A stretch of 8,473 nt of DNA from Clostridia bacterium (GTDB taxonomy: Bacteria; Bacillota; Clostridia; RGIG8785): positions 1 through 8,473 of the forward strand of contig JAGAUM010000178.1 in NCBI GenBank assembly GCA_017620795.1, read 5' to 3'. The notes under the pieces are model-generated. The model had not been told where the DNA came from, searched no databases, and was given only the letters and a program-made list of their open reading frames with translations. Of this stretch, positions 6,286 through 8,473 are shown piece by piece (position 1 is the stretch's first letter; each line of letters opens with the position of its first letter). A program made the position numbers and the translations under genes.

Positions 6286-7123
6286 TGTAAGCAGATTTTG
6301 CAAACTCGGAGGGGGTCATACCCGTTTTTTCCTTGAATAGTCTGGAAAAGTAATGCACTGAGGAAAATCCTAAGCGATCCGAAATTTGCGTAATGTTCAA
6401 CGAGGAATCCTTCATCATCTGTTTGGCGGCACCGATTTTTAAAGAAATAAAGTAGGTAACGGGCCCACAACCGCAATAGTCGCGACAGAGCTTTTGGAGC
6501 TTTGACACACTGACAGCGCATCCATCGCTGATATTTTCCAAGGTCAGGTTTTTATCCATGTTCTTTTTCAGATAATCATGGAATGCGGCAAACTGTTCGT
6601 TACGGAAGTTTTTGTTATTGGAACGGGTTTCGGTGTTGCAAAGTTCCAGTAAAAACAATTCCAAATGGTTGGCCAGACGCTGGATATCCGCTTGTGTAGC
6701 ATTGTCGTGGAGAAGCGTTGCACGGTCGGCTTCGGTATCTTTTAGTGAAAGGACTCTGTTACTCATGGAAAGGATTCTTGCAAAATCCTCCTGTGCAGAA
6801 TGGGAGAGCATCAATACCTGCCCAGTCTGGTTCAAAAGCGCAGGGGAGTTGGTATCAAAAGAGACATTGCAGGCGGTGGTTCCACTGGATGCCGCTACAC
6901 AGTGAAAGGCATGTGGCGGATATAAAATCAGCTCGCCTGGGGAGATGGAATACAGATTCCCATCTACTAAAACCCGAAGATGTCCTGATTCCAAATACAA
7001 AAACTCCCAAAAAGAATGGGATTCACCGCGCCCGTTACTTTGTCGGTCATCAATGTTTTGACGGTAAATGTTGACGATTGAATCCAGTCGAATGACGTTT
7101 GGGACAGATAGTTTTTTGTACAT
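6278..7123 (-). CDS. AraC family transcriptional regulator, paralogue 1 (array 3'-most)
   Basis: This complete 281-residue protein has an N-terminal cupin sensor and a C-terminal AraC/XylS double helix-turn-helix domain. The cupin (about 35-85) contains FWEFLYLESGHLRVLVDG (38-55) and SPGELILYPPHAFH (61-74), the usual AraC-binding barrel for a small ligand. A helical linker follows to about 175. HTH1 spans about 193-214, with recognition segment VSVSKLQKLCRDY. HTH2 spans about 243-265, with GFSSVHYFSRLFK, followed by the signature ending KTGMTPSEF. Three cysteines (213, 217, 219) lie between the two HTHs. The start ATG (7123-7121) has GAGGTGA on the minus strand at 7140-7134, ten bases upstream; this site contains the stop codon of the preceding gene. 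It is the last gene of a minus-strand array and ends at a strong terminator. Ligand and targets cannot be read from sequence; no sugar, transport or catabolic gene is adjacent. Confidence 0.93.
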   Translation of the reverse strand: MYKKLSVPNVIRLDSIVNIYRQNIDDRQSNGRGESHSFWEFLYLESGHLRVLVDGNLYSISPGELILYPPHAFHCVAASSGTTACNVSFDTNSPALLNQTGQVLMLSHSAQEDFARILSMSNRVLSLKDTEADRATLLHDNATQADIQRLANHLELFLLELCNTETRSNNKNFRNEQFAAFHDYLKKNMDKNLTLENISDGCAVSVSKLQKLCRDYCGCGPVTYFISLKIGAAKQMMKDSSLNITQISDRLGFSSVHYFSRLFKEKTGMTPSEFAKSAYKN

Positions 7124-7132
7124 TGCCGCAGA

Positions 7133-7140
7133 CTCACCTC
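7133..7140 (-). promoter_or_regulatory. Ribosome binding site of AraC paralogue 1 overlapping the preceding stop
   Basis: Read on the minus strand, GAGGTGAG lies nine bases before the ATG at 7123. The TGA stop of paralogue 2 (7136-7134) is inside it, so a ribosome finishing paralogue 2 ends on this site. This favours coupled translation. Confidence 0.7.
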
Positions 7141-7991
7141 ATTTTTTTAACGGATTTAGCGTAATCTGAGGGGGACATCCCTGTTTTTGATTTAAAGAGC
7201 TTAGAGAAATAGTGCACCGAAGAAAAACCCAACGCTTCCGCAATTTGTGTAAAATTCATAGAGCTTTCTTTCATCATACGTTTGGCGGCACCGATTTTTA
7301 ACGAAATAAAGTAAGTGACGGGTCCGCAACCGCACTGCTTGTGACAGAGCTTTTGCAGACTGGTTGCACTGGTGAAGCATCCGTCACAGATTTCTTCTAA
7401 GGATAAATTGTCTTTAATGTGCTTCTTTAAAAAGTCATTAAAAATAGTGAACTGCTCATCACGGAAGTTTTGAGAGGACGTTCTGGCTTTCGTATTGAAT
7501 AACTCCAGTAAAAACAACTCCAAAAGGTTGGAAAGACGTTGAGTATCGGCAGGATTTGCATAGTCTCTTAACTGCATTCCACGGATGTCTGTATCGCTTT
7601 GATATCCAACTAAAATCTTTTTTCCAAAGGTAACAATACGGGACAAATCCTCTTGTAAAGCACCACCAAGGGACAAAATCTGTCCTGATAGTTCGTATAA
7701 CAGATTCGATTCGGTCATAAAGCTCGCGATTTTAACTACTGTGTCGGAGGAAGCGGCGATGCTATGAAAAGAGTGAGGCGGGTACAAAATCAACTCGCCG
7801 GGGGAGAGAGTGTATAGTTCGCCATCCACCAGTACGCTAAGCTTTCCCGATTCTAAGAACAAGAACTCCCAAAAGGGGTGGGCTTCACTAACCGATTCGG
7901 TTTGTGTGTCGTCAAGTCTGTTTTGAAACAGTGAAACAAAAGACGTAACGCGGAGCACTTCCGTAACAGGGACTTGAACAAATTGAATCAT
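7134..7991 (-). CDS. AraC family transcriptional regulator, paralogue 2
   Basis: This is a 285-residue paralogue of the downstream gene with the same architecture. The cupin has FWEFLFLESGKLSVLVDG (40-57) and SPGELILYPPHSFH (63-76). HTH1 is at about 196-217, with recognition segment TSATSLQKLCHKQ. HTH2 is at about 246-268, with GFSSVHYFSKLFK. Cysteines 216, 220 and 222 match those of paralogue 1. I chose the ATG at 7991-7989. It aligns with the N-terminus of paralogue 1 and lies four bases after the stop of paralogue 3. A purine-rich stretch precedes it (AAAAGG at 8008-8003 and GGTGAG at 8000-7995), though neither spacing is ideal. An in-frame ATG at 8024 would add 11 residues and overlap the upstream gene, but has no ribosome site. 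The sensor barrel is nearly the same as in paralogue 1, whereas residues about 88-145 differ, so the ligand may be related but need not be identical. Confidence 0.9.
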   Translation of the reverse strand: MIQFVQVPVTEVLRVTSFVSLFQNRLDDTQTESVSEAHPFWEFLFLESGKLSVLVDGELYTLSPGELILYPPHSFHSIAASSDTVVKIASFMTESNLLYELSGQILSLGGALQEDLSRIVTFGKKILVGYQSDTDIRGMQLRDYANPADTQRLSNLLELFLLELFNTKARTSSQNFRDEQFTIFNDFLKKHIKDNLSLEEICDGCFTSATSLQKLCHKQCGCGPVTYFISLKIGAAKRMMKESSMNFTQIAEALGFSSVHYFSKLFKSKTGMSPSDYAKSVKKMR

Positions 7992-7995
7992 CTTC

Positions 7996-8473
7996 TCACC
8001 GACCTTTTCTAAGCGTTGTTTCATATTCGGAAGGGGACATTCCTGTTTTGGATTTAAACAGTCTTGAAAAATAATGAACCGAGGAGAAACCTAAAGCTTC
8101 CGAAATTTCAGTGAAGGTAAAAGTACCTTCCTTAATCATCTGCTTGGCAGCGCCGATTTTCAACGAAATAAAATAGGTAATTGGTCCGCACCCACACTGC
8201 TCGCGGCAGGATTTTTGTAGCTGAGGGATAGCGACTCCATATTCAGCACTAATTTCCTCTAAAGAAAGGGAACGGTTCAGATTCTTTTTTAAATAAGCGT
8301 TCAGCGCAGCGAATTCCAGACTTTGAAGATGGTTATTCTGACTTCTTTGCTCGGCTTTGCAAAGGTCAATCAAAAAGATTTCAAGAAGATTGGTAAGCTT
8401 TTGGAAGTCTGCGGAATCGTATGCTTGCGTTCGGTCCATTCCCCGAAGGGTAAAGTCTTTTACAAGGGAAGAG
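7996..8473 (-). CDS. AraC family transcriptional regulator, paralogue 3 (partial, N-terminus off the right edge)
   Basis: The C-terminal 158 residues of a third paralogue are visible; the reading frame stays open to the right edge at 8473. The first visible residues (SSLVKDFTLRGMDRTQAY) align with residues near 125-145 of paralogue 2, so the ATG at 8439 is an internal methionine and not a start. The cupin sensor must lie beyond the window. HTH1 carries the recognition segment VAIPQLQKSCREQ, different from both other copies. HTH2 is GFSSVHYFSRLFK followed by KTGMSPSEY. The three cysteines of the inter-HTH segment are conserved. The stop TGA (7998-7996) lies four bases before the start of paralogue 2, so the two are almost certainly in one transcript. 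The promoter and any further array members lie to the right. Confidence 0.92.
   Translation of the reverse strand, partial: SSLVKDFTLRGMDRTQAYDSADFQKLTNLLEIFLIDLCKAEQRSQNNHLQSLEFAALNAYLKKNLNRSLSLEEISAEYGVAIPQLQKSCREQCGCGPITYFISLKIGAAKQMIKEGTFTFTEISEALGFSSVHYFSRLFKSKTGMSPSEYETTLRKGR

Larger units (their letters stand above)
6421..8195. repeat. Three direct repeats inside the AraC genes, period about 860 bp
   Basis: Plus-strand segments 6421-6475, 7280-7334 and 8142-8195 are near copies encoding the CGCGPVTYFISLKIGAAK region between the two HTHs. By eye, the first two differ at five of 55 positions. The third is more divergent but keeps CCGATTTT and ACGAAATAAA. They reflect gene duplication, possibly kept similar by gene conversion, and are not a mobile element. 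Confidence 0.75.

Noticed and set aside
8437..8439. ATG as the start of AraC paralogue 3
   Set aside because: Homology with paralogue 2 continues upstream of it to the window edge, so it is an internal methionine.
6278..8473. CRISPR array or transposon as the cause of the repeats on the right
   Set aside because: The repeats lie within intact paralogous coding regions at gene-length spacing; there are no short spaced repeats, inverted termini or transposase genes.

Overview
The window looks like chromosomal DNA of an anaerobic, Clostridia-type Firmicute (Bacillota). The reasons are a phenylalanine T-box leader in front of pheST, strong GGAGG-type ribosome sites, sigma-A promoters with extended -10 boxes, an IreB (UPF0297) protein, and PheS and PheT of Firmicutes type. 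Base composition appears moderate, somewhat below half GC by eye. The genus cannot be named from this sequence.

Layout, left to right. A terminator tail (1-23) ends an upstream gene and is followed at once by a promoter (25-53). This starts a tight plus-strand operon: an Lrp/AsnC regulator (84-563), a class I PLP aminotransferase (560-1732, ATGA overlap) and the tRNA wobble 2'-O-methyltransferase trmL (1735-2217). A new promoter (2233-2261) then drives a T-box riboswitch (about 2268-2507) that controls pheS (2527-3561) and pheT (3561-5939, TAATG overlap), the two subunits of phenylalanyl-tRNA synthetase. A third promoter (5947-5975) precedes ireB (6002-6247). A 12-bp hairpin terminator (6246-6285) separates this rightward block from a leftward block.

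The leftward block (minus strand, 6278 to the right edge) is a tandem array of at least three paralogous AraC-family regulators (6278-7123, 7134-7991, and 7996 to beyond 8473). They are packed with 10-nt and 4-nt gaps and are probably co-transcribed from a promoter outside the window. No structural gene that they might control is visible.

How it works together: the Lrp regulator probably senses an amino acid and controls its cotranscribed aminotransferase. The T-box reads uncharged tRNA-Phe and sets PheST output. IreB is a small regulator of cell-envelope stress signalling under PASTA kinases. Most of the window is conserved housekeeping DNA. The part most worth a second look is the AraC array, where the HTH1 recognition segment differs between copies while the flanking core and HTH2 are almost unchanged. 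I did not find a convincing undescribed system of any larger kind.
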